The position numbers and the translations under genes were made by a program. The notes below the pieces were generated by a model. The model saw only the letters and a program-made list of their open reading frames with translations, ran no database searches and was not told the origin of the DNA. From the IMG/VR virus record IMGVR_UViG_3300025162_000019, positions 1-64,000 of that record: a stretch of DNA of 64,000 nucleotides; one strand, written 5' to 3'. Below, piece by piece: positions 47,962 to 55,052 of the stretch. The stretch is from a virus. Each line of letters opens with the position of its first letter. Within the stretch, counting starts at the first letter, position 1.

Positions 47962-48651
47962 ATGAATGAAAGTGAATATATAACTAGTTGGTCTAAAAGA
48001 ATTAAAGCAATAAACCTTTTAGGTGGAAAGTGTTCCAAATGTAATGAAGATAATATATTTGTTCTTTCATTTCACCATAAAAATACTGATGAAAAAGAAA
48101 TCAGTATAAATGAAATACGAGGTAAAAGATGGTCTGTCATAGAAAAGGAACTAAATAAATGTATTTTACTTTGTGAAAACTGTCATAGAGAAGAACACTA
48201 TAAATTTTCTAACAATAGAAATCATAAAAATAAAAAAATATATTTAGATTATAAAGATATATATAAATGTTCAAAATGTGGTTATGATAAATGCACAAAT
48301 GCTTTAGAGTTTCATCATATAAAACAAGATGATAAATCTTTTAATTTATCGTCTATAAACAAACGACTTAAAACAGTTTTTGATTTAGAAGAATATATAA
48401 AAGAAGAACTTAATAAATGTGAAATAATATGTTCTAACTGTCATAGAAAAGAACATATTAATAAAATAAAGTTTGACAAATATAAAGATTTGATATATAA
48501 TAATCAAATAAATGAGCAACTACCTTCTATTAAACCAGAAGTGATAAAAGAAATGTTAGATTCTGGTATGAATGGTTGTCAGATTGCAAAAGAACTAGGT
48601 AGAAATAAATCTACCATATATACTATTATTAAAAAACATATTGACCTATAG
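47962..48651 (+). CDS. Tandem HNH homing endonuclease with C-terminal HTH
   Basis: 229 aa. Two HNH-like units: C-S-K-C...F-H-H-K-N...C-E-N-C-H-R-E-E-H (about 22-70) and C-S-K-C...F-H-H-I-K...C-S-N-C-H-R-K-E-H (about 95-155). A resolvase-like C-terminal HTH (M-N-G-C-Q-I-A-K-E-L-G-R-N-K-S-T-I-Y) follows. Its stop codon TAG (48649-48651) lies inside the acceptor stem of tRNA-Asn. Paralogue of 54356-55045 at ~70% by eye. A tRNA-associated homing element. Confidence 0.8.
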   Translation: MNESEYITSWSKRIKAINLLGGKCSKCNEDNIFVLSFHHKNTDEKEISINEIRGKRWSVIEKELNKCILLCENCHREEHYKFSNNRNHKNKKIYLDYKDIYKCSKCGYDKCTNALEFHHIKQDDKSFNLSSINKRLKTVFDLEEYIKEELNKCEIICSNCHRKEHINKIKFDKYKDLIYNNQINEQLPSIKPEVIKEMLDSGMNGCQIAKELGRNKSTIYTIIKKHIDL

Positions 48652-48715
48652 TGAAATGGCATCACGATTGACTGTTAATCAATTATTACAAATTCGAGTT
48701 TTGTTAGGTCAGCCA
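48642..48715 (+). tRNA. tRNA-Asn(GTT)
   Basis: Acceptor TGACCTA/TAGGTCA, G73, CCA. D-arm GTGA AATGGCA TCAC, anticodon stem ATTGA/TCAAT, loop CTGTTAA with GTT, T-arm ACAAA TTCGAGT TTTGT. Its first ten bases are also the last codons of the HNH gene. Confidence 0.9.
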
Positions 48716-48724
48716 AAACATAAT

Positions 48725-48799
48725 GGGTAAATAGCTCAGGCAGTAGAGCGTCCTCCTGAAGAGTGGAAGGCATTGGTGCGATTCCAGTTTTACCCACCA
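48725..48799 (+). tRNA. tRNA-Phe(GAA), variant elbow
   Basis: Acceptor GGGTAAA/TTTACCC, A73, CCA. D-arm GCTC AGGCAGTA GAGC (A18 G19), anticodon loop CTGAAGA with GAA (one T-T mismatch in stem), T-arm ATTGG TGCGATT CCAGT (G55 C56). Confidence 0.85.
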
Positions 48800-48811
48800 T
48801 AAAAATCTATG

Positions 48812-48885
48812 GTAGCTGTGGTCAAGTGCTAAGGCGAGAGGTTGTGGCCCTCTAATCAAGGGTTGGATTCCCTTCAGCTACACCA
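48812..48885 (+). tRNA. tRNA-His(GTG), variant elbow
   Basis: Acceptor GTAGCTG/CAGCTAC, A73, CCA; a G precedes the 5' end. Anticodon stem AGAGG/CCTCT, loop TTGTGGC with GTG. D-loop AAGTGCTAAG (G18 C19) matches T-loop TTGGATT (U55 G56). Confidence 0.85.
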
Positions 48886-48902
48886 AAATTAAAAGAGGTT
48901 AA

Positions 48903-48995
48903 ATGATTTATTTAGTTTACACATTAATGTTCATATTAGGTTTTATTTTCACAGGTGTTGTATTTCTGACGGTATGTGAGGTACTTGAAAAATGA
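48903..48995 (+). CDS. Small membrane protein
   Basis: 30 aa (MIYLVYTLMFILGFIFTGVV...), one hydrophobic span. AGAGG upstream; its stop overlaps the next ATG (ATGA). Confidence 0.55.
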   Translation: MIYLVYTLMFILGFIFTGVVFLTVCEVLEK

Positions 48996-49219
48996 CAACA
49001 AACTTATTTTGGAATGATGAGCAGAAAACAATAAGAGGTTCTTTTATAAACATATCACTTACATTTCTTATAGCTGGTTTGATTATAGCAGGTGTATTTA
49101 TTCCTAGTATCGCAACATCATTAAAGCAGTTGGAAAGTTTAATCATCTGGTTTTTTGGTTTGAGTTGGGGAATATATTCTGTAAAAAGTGTATCTGATAA
49201 CTATATTATAAATAAATGA
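48992..49219 (+). CDS. Two-pass small membrane protein
   Basis: 75 aa with two hydrophobic segments (about 22-42 and 48-62). Coupled to the upstream 30-aa gene by ATGA. Lies inside the tRNA cluster. Function unknown; could be a superinfection or membrane-modifying early protein. Confidence 0.55.
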   Translation: MTTNLFWNDEQKTIRGSFINISLTFLIAGLIIAGVFIPSIATSLKQLESLIIWFFGLSWGIYSVKSVSDNYIINK

Positions 49220-49226
49220 AATTTTA

Positions 49227-49301
49227 GGCGGTATAGCATAGTGGATATGCACTTGTCTGTCGAACAAGATTAGGTCAGTTCAATTCTGATTACCGTCGCC
49301 A
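49227..49301 (+). tRNA. tRNA-Asp(GTC)
   Basis: Acceptor GGCGGTA/TACCGTC, G73, CCA. D-arm GCAT AGTGGAT ATGC, anticodon stem CTTGT/ACAAG, loop CTGTCGA with GTC, T-arm with loop TTCAATT. Confidence 0.9.
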
Positions 49302-49309
49302 AAACATAA

Positions 49310-49384
49310 GCGGGGTTCTTCTAACAATAAGATACTAGAGTGCCAATCTGGTGAATGAGGGTGTAACTCCCTTACCCCGCTCCA
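49310..49384 (+). tRNA. tRNA-Gly(GCC), variant elbow
   Basis: Acceptor GCGGGGT/ACCCCGC, T73, CCA. Anticodon stem CTAGA/TCTGG, loop GTGCCAA with GCC. D-loop AACAATA (A18 A19) and T-loop TGTAACT (G55 U56) have both changed. Confidence 0.8.
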
Positions 49385-49395
49385 ATAAAACATAT

Positions 49396-49471
49396 GGGTG
49401 TGTGGCCAAAATGCGACGGCTTTTCCCTTGCACGGAAAGAACTGTGGGTTGGAGTCCCACCACATCCACCA
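49396..49471 (+). tRNA. tRNA-Ala(TGC), variant elbow
   Basis: Acceptor GGGTGTG/CACATCC, A73, CCA. D-arm GCC AAAATGCGAC GGC (G18 C19), anticodon stem TTTCC/GGAAA, loop CTTGCAC with TGC, T-arm GTGGG TTGGAGT CCCAC (U55 G56). Confidence 0.85.
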
Positions 49472-49480
49472 TACATAAAA

Positions 49481-49528
49481 GAGAATGTAGTTAGTCTATA
49501 TTAGTTGGTTCAAATCCAGCCATTCTCT
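49481..49528 (+). pseudogene. tRNA remnant lacking the anticodon arm
   Basis: GAGAATG and CATTCTC pair as an acceptor stem, and TTGG TTCAAAT CCAG forms a T-arm. Only about 17 bases lie between, so the D- and anticodon arms are deleted. Confidence 0.6.
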
Positions 49529-49542
49529 TTGAACAAACATTT

Positions 49543-49630
49543 GGAGAGGCGCCTAGTATAGTGAGGGAAGCAGTTCGCTAAACTGTCGCCGGTAAAACGG
49601 TTATGGGTGCAAGTCCCTTCCTCTCCGCCA
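49543..49630 (+). tRNA. tRNA-Ser(GCT), variant elbow
   Basis: Acceptor GGAGAGG/CCTCTCC, G73, CCA. Anticodon stem GCAGT/ACTGT, loop TCGCTAA with GCT, so base 33 is C instead of U. Class II variable arm GCCG/CGGT. D-loop A18 G19 and T-loop TGCAAGT (G55 C56). Confidence 0.85.
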
Positions 49631-49647
49631 AAATCTTAAAATTCTAC

Positions 49648-49676
49648 TTGACTTTTCACTAAATATATCATATAAT
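49648..49676 (+). promoter_or_regulatory. Sigma70 promoter
   Basis: TTGACT, 17-base spacer, TATAAT (49671-49676), 26 bases before the 75-aa gene. Confidence 0.75.
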
Positions 49677-49701
49677 ACTTACAAAAAGAAAGGAATATGA
49701 T

Positions 49702-49929
49702 ATGAACAATCTATCTCATCTTACTATTAAACAGTTAAATAATCTAAAGTCTATTTTCATTTCTGGTACTGACTGGCATGAAGTTTCTGCTATTCAATAT
49801 GAAATTGATACTAGAGAAAAGGAATTTAAAATAGAAGAATGGATGATGGCTTATCTAACTGTAAAATACATTAAGAATAAAAAAATTTTAATAGATGAAT
49901 ATATTTCTAAACTTCAATCTCTACAATAA
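49702..49929 (+). CDS. Small hypothetical early protein
   Basis: 75 aa, helical, N-terminus MNNLSHLTIKQLNNLKS. AAAGGAAT ribosome-binding site and its own consensus-like promoter. No domain recognised. The ~170 bases after it hold only AT-rich sequence with a repeated ATTTGCAATA element and no gene. Confidence 0.55.
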   Translation: MNNLSHLTIKQLNNLKSIFISGTDWHEVSAIQYEIDTREKEFKIEEWMMAYLTVKYIKNKKILIDEYISKLQSLQ

Positions 49930-50097
49930 AAAAATTCTATTACCAAAATTTATATTATTCATTTTATTCAATAATATAAATAAATTTGCAATATAAAATT
50001 TGCAATGCTTTCCTTTTTGCCTGACCGTTGCACTTATTATAACAGATAGCCAGAAATTGTAAACATAAAAATAAAAATTATTTTAAGGTTATGTAGT

Positions 50098-50709
50098 ATG
50101 AAAAAAAGAGTTTATGTCCTTGTTGTAGATAATTATTTGCCAGAAGTTTGTGAAGTATCATTGCCACTAATAGAAAAATACGCTGAAAAAATAAATGCAG
50201 AATTTTATATGATTAGTGATAAGAAATTTCCAGACTTGCCAGTATCATATGAAAAATTACAGATATATGAACTAGGTAAAGATTATGATTGGAATATTTT
50301 GATAGATGCTGATATGTTGATTCATCCTAATATGTATAATATATTTGATATTTTACCAGAAGGTTTTGTAGGTGTTTGGCATCAGTATGCAGGAAGTATT
50401 CTATTTAAGAACATAGAATTAGGTATTGCTGCTAATTTTTTACTTGTTCCAAAGTCCCATCATGAAGTATGGAAACCCTTTGATAATCCACATGAGCGAG
50501 TTAAAGACTTAAAAAATCCTTTTAACCTTGATGAATACTGTATATCCTATAATATGAAACAGTTAGGATATAAAATATCTGGTGTGGAAATAGGTGATGC
50601 ATATGGTAAATTATTTTATCATTTAAATGTTAATACAGACAATAAAGATAGTGAACAGATACGAAGAGAACTAAAAGGATGGTCATATATACTAAAATAT
50701 AGTACTTGA
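50098..50709 (+). CDS. GT8-like nucleotide-sugar glycosyltransferase
   Basis: 203 aa. R-V-Y-V-L-V-V-D-N at the N-terminus, K-L-Q-I-Y-E-L, then N-I-L-I-D-A-D-M-L-I-H-P-N (D-x-D metal/sugar-nucleotide motif, about residues 62-74), and E-Y-C-I-S-Y-N in the acceptor half. This fits the GT-A fold (GT8-type) family. The target is unknown. Promoter of the following gene overlaps its stop. Confidence 0.65.
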   Translation: MKKRVYVLVVDNYLPEVCEVSLPLIEKYAEKINAEFYMISDKKFPDLPVSYEKLQIYELGKDYDWNILIDADMLIHPNMYNIFDILPEGFVGVWHQYAGSILFKNIELGIAANFLLVPKSHHEVWKPFDNPHERVKDLKNPFNLDEYCISYNMKQLGYKISGVEIGDAYGKLFYHLNVNTDNKDSEQIRRELKGWSYILKYST

Positions 50710-50734
50710 CAAATAATTCTAAATAGTGTATAAT
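50706..50734 (+). promoter_or_regulatory. Consensus sigma70 promoter
   Basis: TTGACA (50706-50711), 17-base spacer, TATAAT (50729-50734), 17 bases before the start at 50751. Confidence 0.8.
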
Positions 50735-50750
50735 AAAATAAAAAGGAAAA

Positions 50751-51209
50751 ATGATGGAGTTAAAGTATTCAGTTACAAATATACCTTTTATTGAATTTGA
50801 TGATGAAAATAAGTTGATCTTTTCAAGCTGTACAAAAAGCTATAAAGGTTATAGGTATCTTGTGTTTTCAGGCAAGACTACAACTACTGTAGAAGTAAGT
50901 GGTGGTAAAGGTGTAAAAGGTAAGAAAAGAGTTCGTGTTGATCAGGATACTAACTTCAATACAAATATGTTGCTAGAAAAAATCCCTACTGATTGTAAGG
51001 GTAACAGGCATCTATCTAAAATGAATGTTGGTATTATAAGAACTATGATTGGAAAGTATCTTATTGAGGAAACATACTTCCCTGAGAAATGTATTCCTAT
51101 GTTAGAAAAGGAACTAACACGATTTGATGTAAGTGAAACTGATTCATTGGAAGATGATCCATCTGGTTATGTAGAAGATGAAGATGATTTAGAAATGGAG
51201 GCTGTATAA
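50751..51209 (+). CDS. Hypothetical early protein with acidic tail
   Basis: 152 aa. A basic patch (K-G-V-K-G-K-K-R-V-R-V) in the middle and a strongly acidic C-terminus (EDDPSGYVEDEDDLEMEAV), a layout often seen in nucleic-acid- or RNA-polymerase-associated phage proteins. No family recognised. Strong ribosome-binding site AAAAGGAAAA; overlaps the next start. Confidence 0.6.
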   Translation: MMELKYSVTNIPFIEFDDENKLIFSSCTKSYKGYRYLVFSGKTTTTVEVSGGKGVKGKKRVRVDQDTNFNTNMLLEKIPTDCKGNRHLSKMNVGIIRTMIGKYLIEETYFPEKCIPMLEKELTRFDVSETDSLEDDPSGYVEDEDDLEMEAV

Positions 51210-51538
51210 TGGGAATGTCAGTAGATGGAATTTGTATAAAGTATAATAGTTATATCAGTTTACTACCTGAAGGTACTGATTTGGATATGATTAAATGGAT
51301 TTTTAATTATTTTGGTACTTTTGATGGTGATAACTATTATATTATTGATTGTGAATTTTGTGAAGATGAAAATCCATATCTTAACCTAACAAAAGTTCTT
51401 GATAGTTATTTTAAAGAAGAAACAGATTATTTATGGGAATGTGACTGTAGTTATTTTAGTACATCTGATATATTAGCATATGAAGTATGTAAAGAACTTG
51501 GTATTGAAATGTTAGATGGTGATGGTGAAGAAGAATAA
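51209..51538 (+). CDS. Acidic hypothetical early protein
   Basis: 109 aa, very acidic, with C-E-F-C and E-C-D-C-S pairs that might bind a metal, ending GDGEEE. Overlaps the upstream stop by one base. DNA-mimic-like charge, but no family recognised. Confidence 0.55.
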   Translation: MGMSVDGICIKYNSYISLLPEGTDLDMIKWIFNYFGTFDGDNYYIIDCEFCEDENPYLNLTKVLDSYFKEETDYLWECDCSYFSTSDILAYEVCKELGIEMLDGDGEEE

Positions 51539-51555
51539 TAAATTTTAACATTTTT

Positions 51556-51563
51556 TATAAATA
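51556..51563 (+). promoter_or_regulatory. T4-type late promoter (TATAAATA)
   Basis: Perfect octamer 41 bases before an 11-codon frame and about 120 bases before the gene at 51683. Confidence 0.5.
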
Positions 51564-51596
51564 AAACTAATCAGTTATAATAAAGGATATAAAACA

Positions 51597-51632
51597 ATGG
51601 ACGACAGTGACCCTAAAACTACAATGAAATAA
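51597..51632 (+). CDS. Possible 11-codon leader peptide
   Basis: ATG with AAAGGAT upstream encodes MDDSDPKTTMK, followed by a hairpin (CCATAC/GTATGG, 51641-51662) before the GGGAGG of the next gene. A regulatory leader is possible; evidence is slight. Confidence 0.25.
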   Translation: MDDSDPKTTMK

Positions 51633-51682
51633 TCCACAATCCATACTATTCTTTCTGTATGGGTTGCAGGGAGGATACTACT

Positions 51683-51940
51683 ATGGATGAATTAAAAACT
51701 CTTATTAAAACATCATTGGAAAAGATTGCAAAAGACAAACTTTGTATTGTCTTTGAAGGATCGGAAGTATGGAAAAGCTTACTTCCTAAACCAAATTCAA
51801 TCAATATAGGTGATAAAGGATATATTTATATAAATAATGAACGATTGTCTTTTCAATTAGTTCATATATTTAAAAATAGTTTATTGGTAAAAGAAAAGGA
51901 AACAATTTTATATTTAATAAAAATAATTGTTGACAAATAA
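51683..51940 (+). CDS. Small hypothetical protein
   Basis: 85 aa from ATG 51683 (GGGAGG upstream), MDELKTLIKTSLEKI. Beta-rich C-terminal half containing G-D-K-G-Y-I-Y-I-N-N-E. The downstream promoter -35 overlaps its last codons. Confidence 0.55.
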   Translation: MDELKTLIKTSLEKIAKDKLCIVFEGSEVWKSLLPKPNSINIGDKGYIYINNERLSFQLVHIFKNSLLVKEKETILYLIKIIVDK

Positions 51941-51958
51941 AAAAATTAGTGTTATAAT
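51930..51958 (+). promoter_or_regulatory. Perfect consensus sigma70 promoter
   Basis: TTGACA (51930-51935), 17-base spacer, TATAAT (51953-51958), 27 bases before the gene at 51985. Confidence 0.85.
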
Positions 51959-51984
51959 AAATCAAAAAATGTGAGGTAAGGATT

Positions 51985-52359
51985 ATGTCTGAAGCTATTT
52001 ATTACTATGTTAGAGATGCATTTGATGCACCCCGAATTACTGTATGTCTTGTAACTGATGACAATGGCAACATTGGCCGTGGAATGTCTATTTGTTCTTT
52101 GTCTGAACCTGTTGTAAAGGTAGATGGTAGAAAAAGAGCTTACAAAAGAGCTGTAAAAGCAATGTATTCCGAGCTCAATCAGCTTCCTATTTATCGGGAT
52201 GAAGTTTTAGAGATTTTTGAAAACTGTGGTATTGATCTTCAAACACTTCCTAGTGAAGATTGGAAGTCTGAGTATAACCCTGAGCTGACTGAGTATGAAG
52301 AATTCCTTTTAAGTAAACATAAGGATAGAGTTAAAACCATTAAAATTGAAGTCAAGTAA
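51985..52359 (+). CDS. Hypothetical early protein
   Basis: 124 aa, MSEAIYYYVRDAFDAPRITVCLV..., then a G-N-I-G-R-G-M-S-I-C-S segment and a basic R-K-R-A-Y-K-R-A-V-K-A helix. The pattern recalls small conserved proteins common in large phages; no function known. GAGGT ribosome-binding site. Confidence 0.6.
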   Translation: MSEAIYYYVRDAFDAPRITVCLVTDDNGNIGRGMSICSLSEPVVKVDGRKRAYKRAVKAMYSELNQLPIYRDEVLEIFENCGIDLQTLPSEDWKSEYNPELTEYEEFLLSKHKDRVKTIKIEVK

Positions 52360-52378
52360 AAGGTAATAAGGTAGTATT

Positions 52379-52555
52379 ATGGCATCACAGGAAAAGATTT
52401 TTCTTGAATGTTTAGAGTGTGGTTCTCAGTTCAAAGAAACATATGACAAGTTTGGGCTTCCTAAATGTCCTGTTTGTGATAGTTATGATGTAGAGGAAGT
52501 TGCTTTGATCAGACCACCTAAAATAGTAATAAAAGAAAGAAATAAAAAGAAATAA
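52379..52555 (+). CDS. Small zinc-ribbon protein
   Basis: 58 aa. C-L-E-C-G and C-P-V-C form one zinc ribbon (about residues 11-33), followed by a basic tail (KERNKKK). Probably nucleic-acid binding or a small transcription modulator. AAGG upstream. Confidence 0.65.
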   Translation: MASQEKIFLECLECGSQFKETYDKFGLPKCPVCDSYDVEEVALIRPPKIVIKERNKKK

Positions 52556-52559
52556 ACAT

Positions 52560-52633
52560 CAGAGTGTGGTGTAAGGGTGGCATCTACGGCCTGGGCCCGT
52601 ATGGAAACTGTTCAACGCAGTTCACTCTGACCA
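52560..52633 (+). tRNA. tRNA-Pro(TGG)
   Basis: Acceptor CAGAGTG/CACTCTG, A73, CCA. Anticodon stem TACGG/CCGTA, loop CCTGGGC with TGG, so base 33 is C. T-arm AACTG TTCAACG CAGTT. Confidence 0.85.
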
Positions 52634-52640
52634 TACATAA

Positions 52641-52712
52641 GCCTTTTGTGCCGTAGCACAGATACCTTTCGTAAGGGCATCATGATTGGATAAACACCAA
52701 TAAAAGGCTCCA
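52641..52712 (+). tRNA. tRNA-Thr(CGT) with mini D-arm
   Basis: Acceptor GCCTTTT/AAAAGGC, T73, CCA. D-arm GTGC CGTA GCAC follows the acceptor directly, with a four-base loop (G18 U19). Anticodon loop TTCGTAA with CGT; T-arm ATTGG ATAAACA CCAAT (U55 A56). Confidence 0.7.
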
Positions 52713-52720
52713 GAATATAC

Positions 52721-52792
52721 GCCGTTTGTGCCAGCGCACAGATTTCTCTTGTAAGGAAGTCCCGCAGAGGGCAGCACTCTGATACGGCTCCA
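52721..52792 (+). tRNA. tRNA-Thr(TGT) with mini D-arm
   Basis: Acceptor GCCGTTT/ATACGGC (one mismatch), T73, CCA. D-arm GTGC CAGC GCAC (A18 G19), anticodon stem TTTCT/GGAAG, loop CTTGTAA with TGT, T-arm CAGAG GGCAGCA CTCTG (G55 C56). Same 72-base build as tRNA-Thr(CGT). Confidence 0.7.
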
Positions 52793-52834
52793 TTATCTAT
52801 TTTAGGTTGAATGTTTACATTATCTCGGCTTATT

Positions 52835-52842
52835 TATAAATA
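52835..52842 (+). promoter_or_regulatory. T4-type late promoter (TATAAATA)
   Basis: Perfect octamer 31 bases before the HNH endonuclease gene at 52873. Confidence 0.5.
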
Positions 52843-52872
52843 AATGTATAATAAAAATGGAGGAATACATTT

Positions 52873-53487
52873 ATGAAGCCGAACTGGTCTAAAGAAGGAT
52901 TTGAAAAAATAAAAGAGGCCGCATTAAAAGGTAATGAAACAAGAGCAAGAAAATATAGAGAAGATTACTATTTAAATCCTAAAAGATGTTTAAATTGTAA
53001 TGAAATAATACTATATGAAAAAAGAGATAATAAGTTTTGTAATCATACTTGTTTTGGTATATATAACAATAGTAGAAGAAATCTTGGAAGAAAAGAAAAA
53101 CAAAAAGTATTTTGTTTAAACTGTAATAAAGAAATTAATTCAAATTCTATTTATTGTAGTAATAAATGTCAAGGCAATCATAAATATTACAACTATATAA
53201 ATAGATGGAAGAATAACTTAGAAAATGGAATGTCAGGCCCTAATGGGATTTCAAGTCACATTAGAAAATATTTATTTGAAAAATATGATAATAAATGTTG
53301 TTTATGTGGATGGTCTAAAATAAACGAAACATCCGGTAAAATACCATTACAAATAAATCATATAAATGGTATATATACTGATAATACAGAAGATAATATA
53401 GAGTTAATATGTCCAAACTGCCATTCTTTAACATCTAACTTTATGGCCTTAAATAAAGGTAATGGTAGAAAACATAGAAAATATTAA
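52873..53487 (+). CDS. HNH homing endonuclease
   Basis: 204 aa. N-terminal Cys pairs (C-L-N-C, C-N-H-T-C, C-L-N-C, C-S-N-K-C) and a C-terminal HNH core C-C-L-C-G-W-S-K...Q-I-N-H-I-N-G...N-T-E-D-N-I-E-L-I-C-P-N-C-H-S. GGAGG upstream, late promoter before it. Inserted among tRNA genes, directly ahead of tRNA-Trp. Confidence 0.8.
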   Translation: MKPNWSKEGFEKIKEAALKGNETRARKYREDYYLNPKRCLNCNEIILYEKRDNKFCNHTCFGIYNNSRRNLGRKEKQKVFCLNCNKEINSNSIYCSNKCQGNHKYYNYINRWKNNLENGMSGPNGISSHIRKYLFEKYDNKCCLCGWSKINETSGKIPLQINHINGIYTDNTEDNIELICPNCHSLTSNFMALNKGNGRKHRKY

Positions 53488-53491
53488 ATAT

Positions 53492-53567
53492 GGGTCTTTA
53501 GTTTAATTGGAAAAATAATCGCCTCCAAAGCGATATGATGAGGGTTCAAATCCTTCAAGGCCTGCCA
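53492..53567 (+). tRNA. tRNA-Trp(CCA)
   Basis: Acceptor GGGTCTT/AAGGCCT, G73, CCA. D-arm GTTT AATTGGAA AAAT, anticodon stem ATCGC/GCGAT, loop CTCCAAA with CCA, T-arm GAGGG TTCAAAT CCTTC. Confidence 0.9.
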
Positions 53568-53574
53568 GAAATAA

Positions 53575-53648
53575 GCGGGTGTGGTTCAATGGTAGAATGT
53601 TAGGCTTCCACCCTGAAGATGAGGTTTCGATTACCTTCACCCGCTCCA
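53575..53648 (+). tRNA. tRNA-Gly(TCC)
   Basis: Acceptor GCGGGTG/CACCCGC, T73, CCA. D-arm GTTC AATGGTA GAAT, anticodon stem TTAGG/CCTGA, loop CTTCCAC with TCC, T-arm GAGGT TTCGATT ACCTT. Confidence 0.92.
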
Positions 53649-53655
53649 GAAATAT

Positions 53656-53729
53656 AACGATATGGGGAAATGGTATCCTATTTGGCTCTGACCCAAAAGT
53701 TGTAGGTTCAAATCCTGCTATCGTTGCCA
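53656..53729 (+). tRNA. tRNA-Gln(CTG)
   Basis: Acceptor AACGATA/TATCGTT, G73, CCA. D-arm GGGA AATGGTA TCCT, anticodon stem TTTGG/CCAAA, loop CTCTGAC with CTG, T-arm GTAGG TTCAAAT CCTGC. Confidence 0.92.
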
Positions 53730-53737
53730 AAGAATAT

Positions 53738-53815
53738 TACGGTGTTGGGGAATTGGCAGACCCGCTGGCCTTTGAAGCCGGATTTTTGCTGGATCGTAAC
53801 CAGCCACCGTAGCCA
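53738..53815 (+). tRNA. tRNA-Gln(TTG)
   Basis: Acceptor TACGGTG/CACCGTA, G73, CCA. Anticodon stem CTGGC/GCCGG, loop CTTTGAA with TTG. D-loop AATTGGCAGA (G18 G19), T-arm GCTGG ATCGTAA CCAGC (U55 C56, but A54). Confidence 0.88.
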
Positions 53816-53838
53816 AAATAAAAATGAAAGGATTTGTT

Positions 53839-54207
53839 ATGTATAGTGATTGTGTTGAGTTCTCTGTTTTAAAGGGTAAAACAATAATAGGTATAAAGAA
53901 AATAGACCAAGAAGAACTACAGTTTACTTGTGATGATGGTTCTAAATATAGTATGTATCATGATCAGGATTGTTGTGAACAAGTTTATATTGAAGATATT
54001 TGTGGTGATATGAATGACCTATTAAATAGTCCTATACTTGTTGCTGAAGAAGTATCAAATAGGGATGATAAACCAAAATATGAATATGATGACAGCTATA
54101 CATGGACATTTTATAAGTTAGAAACAGCATATGGATTTGTTACAATCAGATGGTATGGTTCATCTAATGGTTATTACTCTGAATCTGTATCATTTGAAAA
54201 ATATTAA
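53839..54207 (+). CDS. DUF7448-like hypothetical protein
   Basis: 122 aa from ATG 53839 (AAAGGA upstream). The run Y-H-D-Q-D-C-C-E[24 protein letters not shown], then W-T-F-Y-K-L...G-F-V-T-I-R-W-Y-G[10 protein letters not shown], is a pattern I know from a small conserved phage/bacterial family (DUF7448). Function unknown. Confidence 0.6.
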   Translation: MYSDCVEFSVLKGKTIIGIKKIDQEELQFTCDDGSKYSMYHDQDCCEQVYIEDICGDMNDLLNSPILVAEEVSNRDDKPKYEYDDSYTWTFYKLETAYGFVTIRWYGSSNGYYSESVSFEKY

Positions 54208-54215
54208 AACATAAT

Positions 54216-54289
54216 GGCGATTTAGTTTAACGGTAAAACATCTGCCTCATATGCGGAAGTCATTGGTTCAACTCCAATACTCGCTACCA
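54216..54289 (+). tRNA. tRNA-Met(CAT)
   Basis: Acceptor GGCGATT/ACTCGCT (one mismatch), A73, CCA. D-arm GTTT AACGGTA AAAC, anticodon stem TCTGC/GCGGA, loop CTCATAT with CAT, T-arm ATTGG TTCAACT CCAAT. Elongator Met or an Ile2-type (lysidine) tRNA cannot be told apart here. Confidence 0.88.
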
Positions 54290-54310
54290 TAAAATAAAAG
54301 ATTTACATTT

Positions 54311-54352
54311 TGTTCAACTCTATATAAATATATATAAAGATATGGAGTTGAA
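54311..54352 (+). promoter_or_regulatory. Late promoter inside an RBS-masking inverted repeat
   Basis: GTTCAACTC and GAGTTGAAC form a perfect 9-bp stem; the 3' arm includes the GGAG before the ATG at 54356. TATAAATA (54323-54330) lies in the loop. RNA begun at the late promoter lacks the 5' arm. Confidence 0.7.
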
Positions 54353-54355
54353 CAA

Positions 54356-55045
54356 ATGACTAAAATAGAATGGATGTATGTTGATTTTTGGTCTAAAAAG
54401 ATTAAAGCAATAAATCTTTTAGGCGGTAAATGTTCTAAATGTGGTAATGATAATATATTTGTTTTATCATTTCATCACTTCGATAGTAAAACTTTTGCAG
54501 TTAGTCAAAATTTAAATGGTAGATGGTCAAGTATAGAAAAAGAAATAAAAAAATGTATTTTGTTATGTGAAAACTGTCATAAAGAAGAACATTTTTTTAT
54601 TGGTACTGATGGTAAATCGCAAGGAAATAAAAAGGTTCTTTTAGATTATAAAAATATATACGAATGTTCTAAATGTAGTTATGATAAATACACAAATGCT
54701 TTAGAGTTTCATCATATAAAACCAGATGATAAAATATTTGGTTTGGCTACTATTAGTACAAGATTAAAAAATGTATATGAACTTGAAGAATATATAAAAG
54801 AAGAACTTGATAAATGTGAAGTATTATGTTCTAATTGCCACAGAGAAGAAAGTATTGATAAAATAAAGTTTGACAAATATAAAGATTTGATATATAATAA
54901 TCAAGTAAATGAGCAACTACCTTCTATTAAACCAGAAATAATAAAAGAAATGTTAGATTCTGGTATGAATGGAAATCAGATTGCAAAAGAACTAGGTAGA
55001 AATAAATCTACCATATATACAATCATTAAAAAGCATAACTTATAA
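54356..55045 (+). CDS. Tandem HNH homing endonuclease with C-terminal HTH
   Basis: 229 aa, same length and layout as 47962-48651: C-S-K-C...F-H-H-F-D...C-E-N-C-H-K-E-E-H, then C-S-K-C...F-H-H-I-K...C-S-N-C-H-R-E-E, then the HTH M-N-G-N-Q-I-A-K-E-L-G-R-N-K-S-T-I. The last ~60 residues and the 5' untranslated region are nearly identical to the paralogue. Inserted between tRNA-Met and tRNA-Ser. Confidence 0.8.
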   Translation: MTKIEWMYVDFWSKKIKAINLLGGKCSKCGNDNIFVLSFHHFDSKTFAVSQNLNGRWSSIEKEIKKCILLCENCHKEEHFFIGTDGKSQGNKKVLLDYKNIYECSKCSYDKYTNALEFHHIKPDDKIFGLATISTRLKNVYELEEYIKEELDKCEVLCSNCHREESIDKIKFDKYKDLIYNNQVNEQLPSIKPEIIKEMLDSGMNGNQIAKELGRNKSTIYTIIKKHNL

Positions 55046-55052
55046 AATACAT

